Notes: generated by a model not told the origin, from the sequence alone. Positions 29,715 to 36,141 are shown, counted from the first letter of the stretch. The stretch: DNA of 37,058 nt from an uncultured Collinsella sp. (GCA_902496645.1 CABVBR010000004.1:1-37058), one strand, 5' to 3'. Numbers and translations are program-made.

Positions 29715-30356
29715 ATGTTCGATCAGTTCTACACCACGCTTGAGTCCCTGGGCATCGTGCCGGTCGTCGTGCTCGACAAGGTCGAGGACGCCGCTCCGCT
29801 CGCCCACGCCCTGATGGCCGCCGGCATGAAGTCCGCCGAGGTAACCTTCCGCACCGCTTGCGCCGCCGAGTGCATCGCCGCTATGGCCGAGGCCGAGCCC
29901 GAGATGTGCGTTGGCGCCGGCACCGTCCTGACTGTCGAGCAGGTTGAGCAGGCCCGTGCCGCCGGTGCCAAGTTCATCGTCTCCCCGGGTTACAACGAGG
30001 CCGTCGTCAAGCACTGCATCGACATCGACCTGCCTGTGCTGCCCGGCACCGTGACCCCCTCCGAGGTCACCGCTGCCGTCAACCTGGGCCTCAAGGTCAC
30101 CAAGTTCTTCCCGGCAGCCCAGTACGGCGGCCTCAACACCATCAAGGCCCTCGCCGCGCCGTTTGTCGGTCACCGCTTTATGCCCACCGGCGGCGTGAGC
30201 ACCGCAAACGTCGAGGAGTACCTCAGCTCCTCCGCCATCATCGCCTGCGGTGGCACCTGGATGGTCAAGCCGGCCCTGTTCGCCGACGGCGACTTCTCCA
30301 AGGTCGAGCAGATCGCCCGCGAGGCCATGGACGTCGTCAAGAAGGTCCGCGGCTAG
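29715..30356 (+). CDS. kdgA: KDPG/KHG aldolase
   Basis: A 213-residue class I aldolase (Eda family) that splits 2-keto-3-deoxy-6-phosphogluconate to pyruvate and glyceraldehyde-3-phosphate. The Schiff-base lysine is Lys130 in KVTKFFPAAQYGG; Glu42 and Arg46 in AEVTFRT are the other active-site residues, and GAGTVLT and MPTGGVS bind phosphate. Length is normal. The ATG at 29715 follows GAAAGGAACATC. A Rho-independent terminator follows at 30375. It ends the kdgK-kdgA unit and is the last enzyme of the uronate route here. Confidence 0.96.
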   Translation: MFDQFYTTLESLGIVPVVVLDKVEDAAPLAHALMAAGMKSAEVTFRTACAAECIAAMAEAEPEMCVGAGTVLTVEQVEQARAAGAKFIVSPGYNEAVVKHCIDIDLPVLPGTVTPSEVTAAVNLGLKVTKFFPAAQYGGLNTIKALAAPFVGHRFMPTGGVSTANVEEYLSSSAIIACGGTWMVKPALFADGDFSKVEQIAREAMDVVKKVRG

Positions 30357-30374
30357 GTTTAGCTCTCTATCGTG

Positions 30375-30411
30375 AAAGGGGGCGTGTCCTAGACCTCGCC
30401 CCCTTTCTTTT
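30375..30411 (+). terminator. Terminator of the kdgK-kdgA unit
   Basis: AAAGGGGGCG (30375-30384) pairs perfectly with CGCCCCCTTT (30397-30406) and is followed by CTTTTAAA. It lies 19 nt after the kdgA stop. Confidence 0.9.
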
Positions 30412-30412
30412 A

Positions 30413-30511
30413 AAGCGGCTCGGAAGCGCGCCGTTTCCGTCACGGACAAGAACCGAAACCGTCTTGTATGCTGATAGAACGTGACGGAAGCGACACGCCC
30501 CCGAGCCGCTT
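30413..30511. repeat. 99-bp imperfect foldback after kdgA
   Basis: Outer arms AAGCGGCTCGG (30413-30423) and CCGAGCCGCTT (30501-30511) are perfectly complementary. Inner arms TTCCGTCACG (30435-30444) and CGTGACGGAA (30480-30489) are as well. The apex can form ACAAGA/TCTTGT. No coding sense. I see only one copy in the window. Confidence 0.55.
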
Positions 30512-30583
30512 CGCTCACTCGATCGATCTTTTGGGCGCTTGCCCGCCCTCCAAGCGAACTGCCTCAACATAATCCAGAACACC

Positions 30584-30656
30584 AAAAGCTGCGGTGCCAT
30601 CTGGAGGAATCGACCCCTGCTTCCGGTCAGTTCCTCCAAACGGCACCGCAGCTTTT
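30584..30656. repeat. 73-bp foldback ending in a T-run
   Basis: AAAAGCTGCGGTGCC (30584-30598) pairs with GGCACCGCAGCTTTT (30642-30656), then after a three-base mismatch TGGAGGAA pairs with TTCCTCCA. It is followed by TTGC on the plus strand and, on the minus strand, the stem ends AGCTTTTGGTG. It could be a bidirectional terminator or another foldback repeat. The bases between it and the next element hold nothing I can name. Confidence 0.55.
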
Positions 30657-30686
30657 TGCTTGCGAGCGAGCCTTGCCCCCAACGCA

Positions 30687-30751
30687 GTTGCGGTGAAATA
30701 GGGACTGCCTGCGCCTCCTGGGCCGCAAAACAATCCCTATTTCACCGCAAC
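30687..30751. repeat. GTTGCGGTGAAATA foldback, copy 1 (3' of gntR)
   Basis: GTTGCGGTGAAATAGGGA (30687-30704) is perfectly complementary to 30734-30751, 29-nt loop. The same arms occur at 31527-31599 and 36285-36346. This copy sits 15 bp after the gntR stop on the minus strand. Confidence 0.75.
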
Positions 30752-30766
30752 TTATAAGGGGATAGA

Positions 30767-31459
30767 TTAGATGGACGAGCTTTTGGGGAGCTCGAAATAG
30801 TCGGGATACAAAGCGATGACCGGACCCTGTTCCTCGGGCATAAGATGCAAGTGCGTCTCTGCCAGGTAGCTCGCCGTATCGGTGTCGCCGTCCATGATGG
30901 CATTGAGAATCCGACGGTGCTGGCGGCGGATCGGCTCCCAGTCCAAGTCCTGTGACACGGCACGCAGCCAGTTATACCGTTCAAAATGTGTGTTGACGCT
31001 CTTCATCCAATCCCACAGCATGTGGCGGCCGGCAATCTCAAAGCACGTCTCGTGAAATAGATTGTCCAGATCAAAGAAGCGACGCGTCTCACTGTGGTCG
31101 AGCGACTCGGACTCGGCGAGAATCTGCTCGAGCCGGCGCTTTTGCTCGGGCGTGGCAGCCGAGCAGCACTTGATCAGCACGCTTCTCTCGAGCTTCTCAC
31201 GCAGAAAACAGGCGTTCTCGGCGCGTTCCATGCTAATTTTTGAGACATAGGTACCGCTTTTAGGGCGCGTTTCCACCAGCTCCTGCTCGCGCAGGCGCAC
31301 AAAGGACTCGCGGATGGGCGTGCGACCGATCCCCGTCTCCTTTTCCAGACCAATCGCCGAAAGGCGCGTGCCGGGCTTGAGCTCGGCATAGATGATCTTG
31401 GAGCGCAATGCGTTGTATGCCTGGTCTTGCAGACTCTGATAATGCTGGTGCTGTTCCAT
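30767..31459 (-). CDS. GntR-family regulator, FadR subfamily (FCD domain)
   Basis: A 230-residue transcription regulator. Residues about 10-75 are the GntR winged helix (AYNALRSKIIYAELKPGTRL, then LEKETGIGRTPIRESFVRLREQELVET). Residues about 90-215 form the helical FCD effector domain that binds small carboxylates, with the metal-binding pattern of Asp and His residues (DLDNLFHETCFE, RQHRRILNAI, AETHLHLM). It lies among uronate genes, so a uronate or sugar acid is a plausible ligand; the target genes are unknown. The start at 31459 follows GAGGGCTTT. The gene is flanked by two copies of the GTTGCGGTGAAATA foldback. Confidence 0.88.
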   Translation of the reverse strand: MEQHQHYQSLQDQAYNALRSKIIYAELKPGTRLSAIGLEKETGIGRTPIRESFVRLREQELVETRPKSGTYVSKISMERAENACFLREKLERSVLIKCCSAATPEQKRRLEQILAESESLDHSETRRFFDLDNLFHETCFEIAGRHMLWDWMKSVNTHFERYNWLRAVSQDLDWEPIRRQHRRILNAIMDGDTDTASYLAETHLHLMPEEQGPVIALYPDYFELPKSSSI

Positions 31460-31526
31460 AAAGCCCTCGGATAAGTCCTCGGTTAGTCAAATACCAACAC
31501 GTAATACTATCGCAACGCCGCCCCCC

Positions 31527-31599
31527 ATAAGTTGCGGTGAAATACGGACTATTGGAGCCAGCTAAGCCGCTAAACAGTCCGTATTTCACCGCAACTTAT
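31527..31599. repeat. GTTGCGGTGAAATA foldback, copy 2 (between gntR and HIT genes)
   Basis: Bases 31527-31550 (starting ATAAGTTGCGGTGAAATACG) are perfectly complementary to 31576-31599 across 24 bp, with a 25-nt loop. It lies 13 bp after the HIT-gene stop and upstream of gntR. Confidence 0.8.
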
Positions 31600-31612
31600 A
31601 GGGGACGAAGTT

Positions 31613-32047
31613 TTACAGGTTGTCGATGATTGCCTGGGCGATTTCGTCGTACTGAGCCGGCTCGAGCGTGACGCGACCGGGGTTCATGGCAAACACGTCG
31701 CCAAACTCAAACGGGTCATCCTTGTACTTGGGGACGATATGCACATGCAGGTGATGCATGGTGTCGCCATAAGCACCAAAGTTGATCTTGTCGGGGTTGA
31801 ACGCCCTGTGCAGCGCGGCGGCGACGTGGCGGACATCGGCCATAAAGGCGGCGGCGTCCTCCTCGGACATGCAGGAGATGTCGTCGACGTGCTGCTTGGA
31901 GGCCACGATCACGCGACCCTTGTGGCTCTGCTCCTTAAACAAGATGAGCTTGCTGGCGGGCAGGTCGAGCATGGGGATGCCAAAGGCATCGACGAGCGTG
32001 TTGTCGGTCCCGCACATGCAGTACGAGCAATCGGTGTGCTGTTCCAT
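31613..32047 (-). CDS. HIT-family nucleotide-binding protein
   Basis: A 144-residue histidine-triad protein, a hydrolase or transferase of nucleoside phosphoramidates or dinucleotides. The triad is HHLHVHIV (H99, H101, H103). The N-terminus has cysteines (DCSYCMCG) that could bind zinc. The start at 32047 follows GAAAGGATCACC; a longer frame up to 32209 would run through the operator and is rejected. A LacI-type operator (32156-32169) lies in its upstream region, so it is likely part of the KDG regulon, an unusual place for a HIT protein. A role in uronate-nucleotide turnover is conceivable but not shown. Confidence 0.9.
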   Translation of the reverse strand: MEQHTDCSYCMCGTDNTLVDAFGIPMLDLPASKLILFKEQSHKGRVIVASKQHVDDISCMSEEDAAAFMADVRHVAAALHRAFNPDKINFGAYGDTMHHLHVHIVPKYKDDPFEFGDVFAMNPGRVTLEPAQYDEIAQAIIDNL

Positions 32048-32155
32048 GGTGATCCTTTCGATCCGGGTGAAAGCGTTCGCCGCAATGCGACCGACGGGCG
32101 CAACCAAGCTGCCCGGCAGTCCACGACGAACACACGATGAGCTCTCCAACCGTTG

Positions 32156-32169
32156 CGAAATCGGTTTCG
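32156..32169 (-). promoter_or_regulatory. LacI-type operator upstream of the HIT gene
   Basis: On the minus strand the site reads CGAAACCGATTTCG, identical to the core upstream of kdgK. It lies 109 bp before the HIT start codon. A TTGCAA box (32204-32209) and TATCAT (32184-32189) are 14 bp apart on the minus strand and may form a weak promoter upstream of it. Confidence 0.65.
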
Positions 32170-32211
32170 AGTATGTCCTTGCCATGATACCGCCAACGAG
32201 TTGTTGCAATT

Positions 32212-32227
32212 AGGTGAACGTTCACCT
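32212..32227. promoter_or_regulatory. Palindromic box GTGAACGTTCAC, copy 1
   Basis: AGGTGAACGTTCACCT is a perfect 16-bp palindrome. Its centre is 48 bp upstream of the -10 of the YczE-like gene. The same core at 35215-35226 is 49 bp upstream of the -10 of dhuD. The equal distance suggests an activator binding at about -60. The cognate regulator is unknown. Confidence 0.7.
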
Positions 32228-32243
32228 TTTTATTTTTTTCTCT

Positions 32244-32295
32244 TTGCAAAAGGAATCCCGTGCGTATACTAAGGCTCAAACGAAACCGATTTTGT
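32244..32295 (+). promoter_or_regulatory. Promoter and LacI-type operator of the YczE-like gene
   Basis: TTGCAA (32244-32249), 15 bp, TATACT (32265-32270), then operator ACGAAACCGATTTTGT at 32280-32295, one base different from the kdgK site. Promoter boxes and spacing are the same as for kdgK, so both transcription units are expected to respond to the same repressor. Confidence 0.8.
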
Positions 32296-32299
32296 TAAG

Positions 32300-32355
32300 C
32301 GTGAGCAATAGGATGCTAAGACGCACCCTACCATCTTGGCATCCTATTGCCCACG
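32300..32355 (+). ncRNA. Leader hairpin with conserved 22-nt loop, copy B
   Basis: GCAATAGGATGC (32305-32316) pairs with GCATCCTATTGC (32339-32350). The stem extends below an A/C mismatch through CGTG/CACG (32300-32303 with 32352-32355). The 22-nt loop at 32317-32338 reads TAAGACGCACCCTACC and then ATCTTG. Only the loop is conserved with copy A at 28323-28380; stem bases differ yet pair fully. Confidence 0.75.
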
Positions 32356-32377
32356 TCCTGTCATTCACTTTTCTCCC

Positions 32378-32509
32378 GTCTCGTTGGCCCTTCAGTCCCA
32401 TTCCGGCACAGCGAGACATTTCCTAGACGACTGACCGTGGGGCCGGCTTTTCTGCTTTTACAGCAGTGCCTCCGATAATCCTCTTTTGCCGGCCCAGGTC
32501 AGCCTTTTT
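32378..32509 (+). ncRNA. Candidate riboswitch-like RNA, copy B (YczE-like gene leader)
   Basis: P1: GTCTCGTTGGCC (32378-32389) with GGCACAGCGAGAC (32405-32417), one bulged A, loop CTTCAGTCCCATTCC. Pseudoknot: TCAGTC (32392-32397) with GACTGA (32429-32434), a compensatory change from copy A. P2: GGGCCGGC (32440-32447) with GCCGGCCC (32488-32495), enclosing CTGCT/AGCAG (32452-32466) and GTGCCTCCGATAA (32466-32478). Alternative: CTGACC (32431-32436) with GGTCAG (32497-32502) extends P2 into a terminator followed by CCTTTTTATT, destroying the pseudoknot. The start codon is 28 nt downstream. Mutually exclusive helices before a T-run are the usual mark of a transcription-attenuating riboswitch. Confidence 0.82.
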
Positions 32510-32537
32510 ATTCACAACCGAAAGGACGGGCAGCAAT

Positions 32538-33218
32538 ATGCGACCGCTCATCATTATGAATGGCGAGGAGATCGATTGGTGCCATACCGTCATCAGAATG
32601 CTGATGTATTTAGCAGGTGTTGCGACGCTCGCCCTCGGCATGAGCATTCAGACCGCATCGGGCTTGGGCGTGGCAGCGCTTACCTGCTTTGCCACGACGC
32701 TGTCCATGCTCACTGGCAAGACACTCGGCTTTTGGATCACCGCGACCTATGTCGCCTACATCGCCGCACAGGCAGCCATCTTGCGCCGCGAGTTTCAGCC
32801 GCGCATTTTGCTCGAGCTCTTTTTCTCAACCCTGATCGGCGGCTTTACCGACTTCTTTATGGACGTTAACCCTCTGCACCCCACCGCGTTGCCGGCACAA
32901 GCCGCGACCATGCTGCTCTCGCTTGCCATCACCGCGTTTGGCGTGAGCCTCGTCGTCAACATGGGCGTCGTTCCCAACGCGCCCGATGGCCTGGTGCAGG
33001 CCATTGCCGAAAAACTCAAACGCCGCTTTGGCGATGTAAAGGTCGTGTTCGATTGCTCGCACGTCGCCGCCTCGCTCGCGCTGTCGCTGGTCTTTATGCA
33101 CAACCTGGGCGGCTTTGGCGTCACGACCGCCATTTCCGCATTGTTCCTGGGCCATGTCATCAACGTCGCCAACAAGCTGTTCGCCCAGCGCTTTATTCGC
33201 GCGGCATTCGGAAAATAG
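32538..33218 (+). CDS. YczE/YitT-like integral membrane protein
   Basis: A 226-residue membrane protein with about five helices (MLMYLAGVATLALGMSIQ, FWITATYVAYIAAQAAIL, LLELFFSTLIGGFTDFFM, ATMLLSLAITAFGVSLVV, AASLALSLVFMHNLGGFG). The pattern resembles the YczE (DUF6198) group, proteins of unknown function sometimes proposed as transporters. The ATG at 32538 follows AAAGGACGGGCAGCAAT. It sits behind the same promoter, operator and RNA elements as the KDG genes, which is the best evidence that it handles a uronate-pathway compound, perhaps import or export of KDG; this is inference. Confidence 0.82.
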   Translation: MRPLIIMNGEEIDWCHTVIRMLMYLAGVATLALGMSIQTASGLGVAALTCFATTLSMLTGKTLGFWITATYVAYIAAQAAILRREFQPRILLELFFSTLIGGFTDFFMDVNPLHPTALPAQAATMLLSLAITAFGVSLVVNMGVVPNAPDGLVQAIAEKLKRRFGDVKVVFDCSHVAASLALSLVFMHNLGGFGVTTAISALFLGHVINVANKLFAQRFIRAAFGK

Positions 33219-33243
33219 CGCCACCGCAAGAACCCGCGAGCAA

Positions 33244-33313
33244 CGCTATATGTTGCTATATCTCACTATACTTTGCTATATCTTGCTATACGTTGCTATA
33301 TCTTGCTATAAAT
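33244..33313. repeat. 10-bp tandem array (TGCTATATCT-like units)
   Basis: Seven 10-bp units follow one another, such as TGCTATATCT, CACTATACTT and TGCTATACGT, from 33244 to 33313. Each has an AT-rich CTATA core spaced one helical turn apart. It is AT-rich against a GC-rich background and lies 25 bp after the YczE-like stop. Confidence 0.75.
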
Positions 33314-33336
33314 CGACCATTGCCAGCCAACATACG

Positions 33337-33369
33337 ACAGGCCCCAAGCCAACAAAGGCTTGGGCCTGT
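33337..33369. terminator. Hairpin between the convergent YczE-like and AlbA genes
   Basis: ACAGGCCCCAAGCC (33337-33350) pairs with GGCTTGGGCCTGT (33357-33369) with one bulged C. No T-run follows on the plus strand, where GTAGCAATATGG comes next. It serves the end of the YczE-like gene or of the minus-strand gene ending at 33392. Confidence 0.6.
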
Positions 33370-33391
33370 GTAGCAATATGGCTCTTTTGAG

Positions 33392-34645
33392 CTACGCGCG
33401 TTCGTATTTCGTGGCGCGTCCCGTCCCCTGCTTTACAACCGCGTTTCGTTTGAGCAGAGATTCGAGTGCTGTCAGCGTCCGGGTGCGACTCAACCCTGTC
33501 TGCTTCTCAATCTCGCTTCGCGACATTACGCGACCGCCCGACAAGGCCTTGAGAACCTGAACCTCTTCCTCGGACCCTTCAAAGGCATCGGTAACGGGCA
33601 ACGTGACGGTCACCATGCCGCCGCGAACATCAAAAATCGGCTGGCTCAGAGAATCTCGATACGCACGTCTAATTCGCGCGATTCCCGTGCCGAATTTCTC
33701 GATGTAATCCAGCTTTAGAAAGACTTCGGCAACAATTGGATTTCGGAGCACGGATATTTGCCCATACAGGTATTGCTCCGTCGTCAAGCCGGCGGGCAGC
33801 GATCCCGGCGAAGTCACAACGACACGGTCATTGTATAGGGCAACCTGAACATTCGCTTGCACATCCCACGTCCGATGTACCAGAGCATTTGCAACCGCCT
33901 CGCGAAATGCCTCGAGGGGAATACGATCGGCCTGCACGCGTTCGAAGCCCTCAATGCGCTCATAACGATAGTAGCGTACGAACATGGCCACTGCCCTGTC
34001 CACCTGCTCGATCGCCGATACACCCACTGTTGTCTCGCGATCCAAAATCACATCTTCGCTCTCACCAAATCGAACGCAGTCAATACCCGGGAACTCGTTC
34101 TCGTCTGCCAAAATCGCTGCAGCATTGGTATAGCCGTCCCTGCCGAGCAAACGAAGTGTACGCATGATATCCGGCGTTAGCTCGGAAATGCCGAGGTGTT
34201 CAACACACTTATGCTCGAGCGTATGAAAGCTCAGGTCTTGCCGAGCCGAAGCGAGCGCATCGAACGTCAGGTTACTGCCCTCAAGCGTCAGCCTGCCATA
34301 CTCAAACCGGTCGACCTCCACCGTCGCCGAATCGTTACGCCTATATGCCTTTCCTTTGCTTCGATAGGGTTTGTCCTGGCCTTCATAAACCGTAAGGATT
34401 ACGGTCCCGTGCTTCTCATCGGGCTCGAGTGAGTACCGGGGGGTGGGATCTAAGCTGTCATTTATCATATTTTCGATGCGCAGACATTCAGCGACTGGAT
34501 CCGCAAGACCGACAGCGACGCCCTCGTCATCAACGCCAAACTCAATCTTGCCCGTCCCGTAGTTTGCATAGGCGCTCACCGTTTTAAGAAACGTCGGCGT
34601 AACGCTTTCCTTGTATTCGACGGTAGGGCTTTCTCTAACAACCAT
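33392..34645 (-). CDS. AlbA_2/RecG-like ATP-binding regulator
   Basis: A 417-residue protein of the group often called putative transcriptional regulator or ATP-dependent DNA helicase RecG-like. Residues about 1-120 form the AlbA_2 (Schlafen-like) domain (PTVEYKES, then SAYANYGTGKIEFGVDDEG). A GHKL-type HATPase-like segment lies in the middle (FREAVANALVHRTWD, RVVVTSPGSLP, KFGTGIARI). The C-terminus is a winged helix (MSRSEIEKQTGLSRTRTLTALESLL). Members occur in accessory and defence-rich DNA; function is unknown. The ATG at 34645 follows GAGAGG. A 22-bp perfect inverted repeat lies 41 bp upstream of the start and is probably its own operator. GC content falls here, which suggests transfer. 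Confidence 0.82.
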   Translation of the reverse strand: MVVRESPTVEYKESVTPTFLKTVSAYANYGTGKIEFGVDDEGVAVGLADPVAECLRIENMINDSLDPTPRYSLEPDEKHGTVILTVYEGQDKPYRSKGKAYRRNDSATVEVDRFEYGRLTLEGSNLTFDALASARQDLSFHTLEHKCVEHLGISELTPDIMRTLRLLGRDGYTNAAAILADENEFPGIDCVRFGESEDVILDRETTVGVSAIEQVDRAVAMFVRYYRYERIEGFERVQADRIPLEAFREAVANALVHRTWDVQANVQVALYNDRVVVTSPGSLPAGLTTEQYLYGQISVLRNPIVAEVFLKLDYIEKFGTGIARIRRAYRDSLSQPIFDVRGGMVTVTLPVTDAFEGSEEEVQVLKALSGGRVMSRSEIEKQTGLSRTRTLTALESLLKRNAVVKQGTGRATKYERA

Positions 34646-34686
34646 ACGTACCGCACCTCTCTATTCATACTCATCTGAATCGTATT

Positions 34687-34745
34687 ATAAGACGAAAACC
34701 GTTTGCGTACGGTTTTTAAACAGACGCAAACGGTTTTCGTCTTAT
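34687..34745. repeat. 22-bp perfect inverted repeat upstream of the AlbA_2 gene
   Basis: Bases 34687-34708 (ATAAGACGAAAACCGTTTGC...) are exactly complementary to 34724-34745, with a 15-nt loop. A shorter CGTACGG motif repeats nearby at 34706 and 34749. It lies in the promoter region of the minus-strand AlbA_2 gene; either an operator bound by that protein or the end of a mobile unit. Confidence 0.75.
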
Positions 34746-34840
34746 TTGCGTACGGAAATGAGACGCATATTTCGATTTCGTCTGATTATTCGCCAGACGC
34801 AACATACTTTCGTCCGGCAATACGTCCACAATCCAGACGA

Positions 34841-34876
34841 AAAGAGCCCCGAGCTCGTAAGAACTCGGGGCTCTTT
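34841..34876 (+). terminator. Terminator hairpin before the gntR remnant
   Basis: AAAGAGCCCCGAG (34841-34853) pairs perfectly with CTCGGGGCTCTTT (34864-34876), loop CTCGTAAGAA. Runs of T on either side make it usable on both strands. No intact gene ends here now; it may be left over from a lost gene. Confidence 0.7.
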
Positions 34877-34932
34877 GTGCCACGCATCTATGAGAGGAGG
34901 AATTCGATGCGTACGGGCGCTACTCCATGTAG

Positions 34933-35172
34933 CCACCCTGGGATGGCGGCAACCTCGTCGTCCCCCGCCTGATGGGCGTGCTCAAGGCATCCGTTCCCCT
35001 CTTTATCGACGTTACGGGCAAAAAGCTCGTCGAGGAGACCATCCGCACACACCGCGGCGTGGCCGACGCCATCGAGGCGCGCAACCCCACCGCCGCGCAC
35101 GATGCGATGTATCTGCACCTGGTCTACAACCGCAACATGATCGCGGAAGGCGCACAGGCGAAAAGTGAGTAG
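34933..35172 (+). pseudogene. Remnant of a GntR/FadR-type regulator (C-terminal FCD part)
   Basis: The frame from 34933 to 35172, just after an in-frame TAG at 34930, encodes about 79 residues. GGNLVVPRLMGVLKAS, IRTHRGVADAIEARNP and AAHDAMYLHLVYNRNMI match the last helices of an FCD domain, as in FadR-subfamily GntR proteins. The winged-helix and first half are missing. An ATG at 34972 could still start a 66-residue protein but has no clear ribosome site. A good ribosome site (GAGGAGGAATTCG) at 34896-34907 serves only a short unrelated frame. It lies upstream of dhuD, where a uronate regulator would be expected. Confidence 0.65.
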
Positions 35173-35199
35173 GGGGCATCGCAACAACTAATTTCAACC

Positions 35200-35274
35200 G
35201 TTCACCTTTTAAAAGTGAACGTTCACCTTTTTTTAGGAGAATAGGGGCGTTAATTCCTTCACTTCTCCTATACT
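35200..35274 (+). promoter_or_regulatory. dhuD promoter with GTGAACGTTCAC box
   Basis: The -10 is TATACT (35269-35274); no good -35 is found 17 bp upstream, as in activator-dependent promoters. The palindrome GTGAACGTTCAC is at 35215-35226, centre 49 bp before the -10. A second imperfect palindrome built from the same half-site (GTTCACCTTTTAAAAGTGAA) overlaps it at 35200-35220. The same box at 32212 has nearly the same distance to TATACT. No LacI-type operator is present here. Confidence 0.65.
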
Positions 35275-35331
35275 GAGCTTGTATTAGAAGCAAGACTTAT
35301 ATAGATGAACGTTTCTTTTGAAAGGATCGCT

Positions 35332-36141
35332 ATGTCTGATCTTATGGACAGCTTCCGCCTGGATGGCAAGGTCGCACTCGTAACCGGCGCCACCTATGGC
35401 ATTGGCATGGCCATTGCCGAGGCGCTTGGCGAGGCCGGCGCCAAGATCGCCTTTAACGCACGTCATGCCGACAAGGTCGCCGAGGCCGAGAAGCACTACC
35501 GCGAGCTGGGCTTTGAGGCTCACGGCTACGTGGCCGACGTCACCGACGAGGCTGTCGTCGCCGAGCTCGTCGCCAAGATCGAGGCCGATTTTGGCACCAC
35601 GCCCGATATCCTGGTCAACAACGCTGGTGTTATCCAGCGCACCCCCATGCTCGACATGAGCGCCGAGGACTTCCGTCGCGTCGTCGACATCGACCTTAAC
35701 GCCCCGTTCATCGTCTCCAAGGCCTGCCTGCCCGGCATGATCGCCAAGGGTCACGGCAAGATTATCAACATCTGCTCGATGATGAGCGAGCTCGGCCGCG
35801 AGACCATCGCTGGCTACGCCGCTGCCAAGGGCGGTCTGAAGATGCTCACCAAGAACATCTGCTCCGAGTTTGGCGAGGCCAACATCCAGTGCAACGGCAT
35901 TGGGCCTGGCTATATCGCCACGCCGCAGACCGCGCCGCTGCGCGAGACGCAGCCCGATGGCAGCCGTCACCCGTTTGACCAGTTCATCATCGCCAAGACC
36001 CCGGCCGCCCGTTGGGGCACGCCCGAGGACCTGAAGGGCCCTGCCGTATTCCTGGCCTCCGACGCTTCGAACTTCGTCAACGGCCACATCCTCTACGTCG
36101 ACGGCGGCATTCTGGCTTACATCGGCAAGCAGCCCCAGTAG
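35332..36141 (+). CDS. dhuD: SDR dehydrogenase DhuD/KduD (2-keto-3-deoxygluconate-forming)
   Basis: A 269-residue short-chain dehydrogenase. The cofactor motif TGATYGIG is at 18-25, NNAG at 96-99, and the catalytic Ser149, Tyr162 and Lys166 (GYAAAKGG). It is often annotated gluconate 5-dehydrogenase. By eye it is very close to the streptococcal DhuD type (SRHPFDQFIIAKTPAARWG), which reduces 3-deoxy-D-glycero-2,5-hexodiulosonate to KDG. The DhuI-type isomerase gene follows, which fits that role better than gluconate metabolism. The start at 35332 has GAAAGGATCGCT upstream. Confidence 0.9.
   Translation: MSDLMDSFRLDGKVALVTGATYGIGMAIAEALGEAGAKIAFNARHADKVAEAEKHYRELGFEAHGYVADVTDEAVVAELVAKIEADFGTTPDILVNNAGVIQRTPMLDMSAEDFRRVVDIDLNAPFIVSKACLPGMIAKGHGKIINICSMMSELGRETIAGYAAAKGGLKMLTKNICSEFGEANIQCNGIGPGYIATPQTAPLRETQPDGSRHPFDQFIIAKTPAARWGTPEDLKGPAVFLASDASNFVNGHILYVDGGILAYIGKQPQ

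Noticed and set aside
30413..30511. tRNA-like fold
   Set aside because: No anticodon arm, no GTTCGA T-loop and no acceptor stem of the right length.
32048..32209. Longer HIT protein starting at 32209
   Set aside because: The extension covers the LacI-type operator and lacks similarity to HIT proteins; the ATG at 32047 has a good ribosome site.
33244..33313. CRISPR array
   Set aside because: The 10-bp units are contiguous with no spacers, and no cas gene is near.
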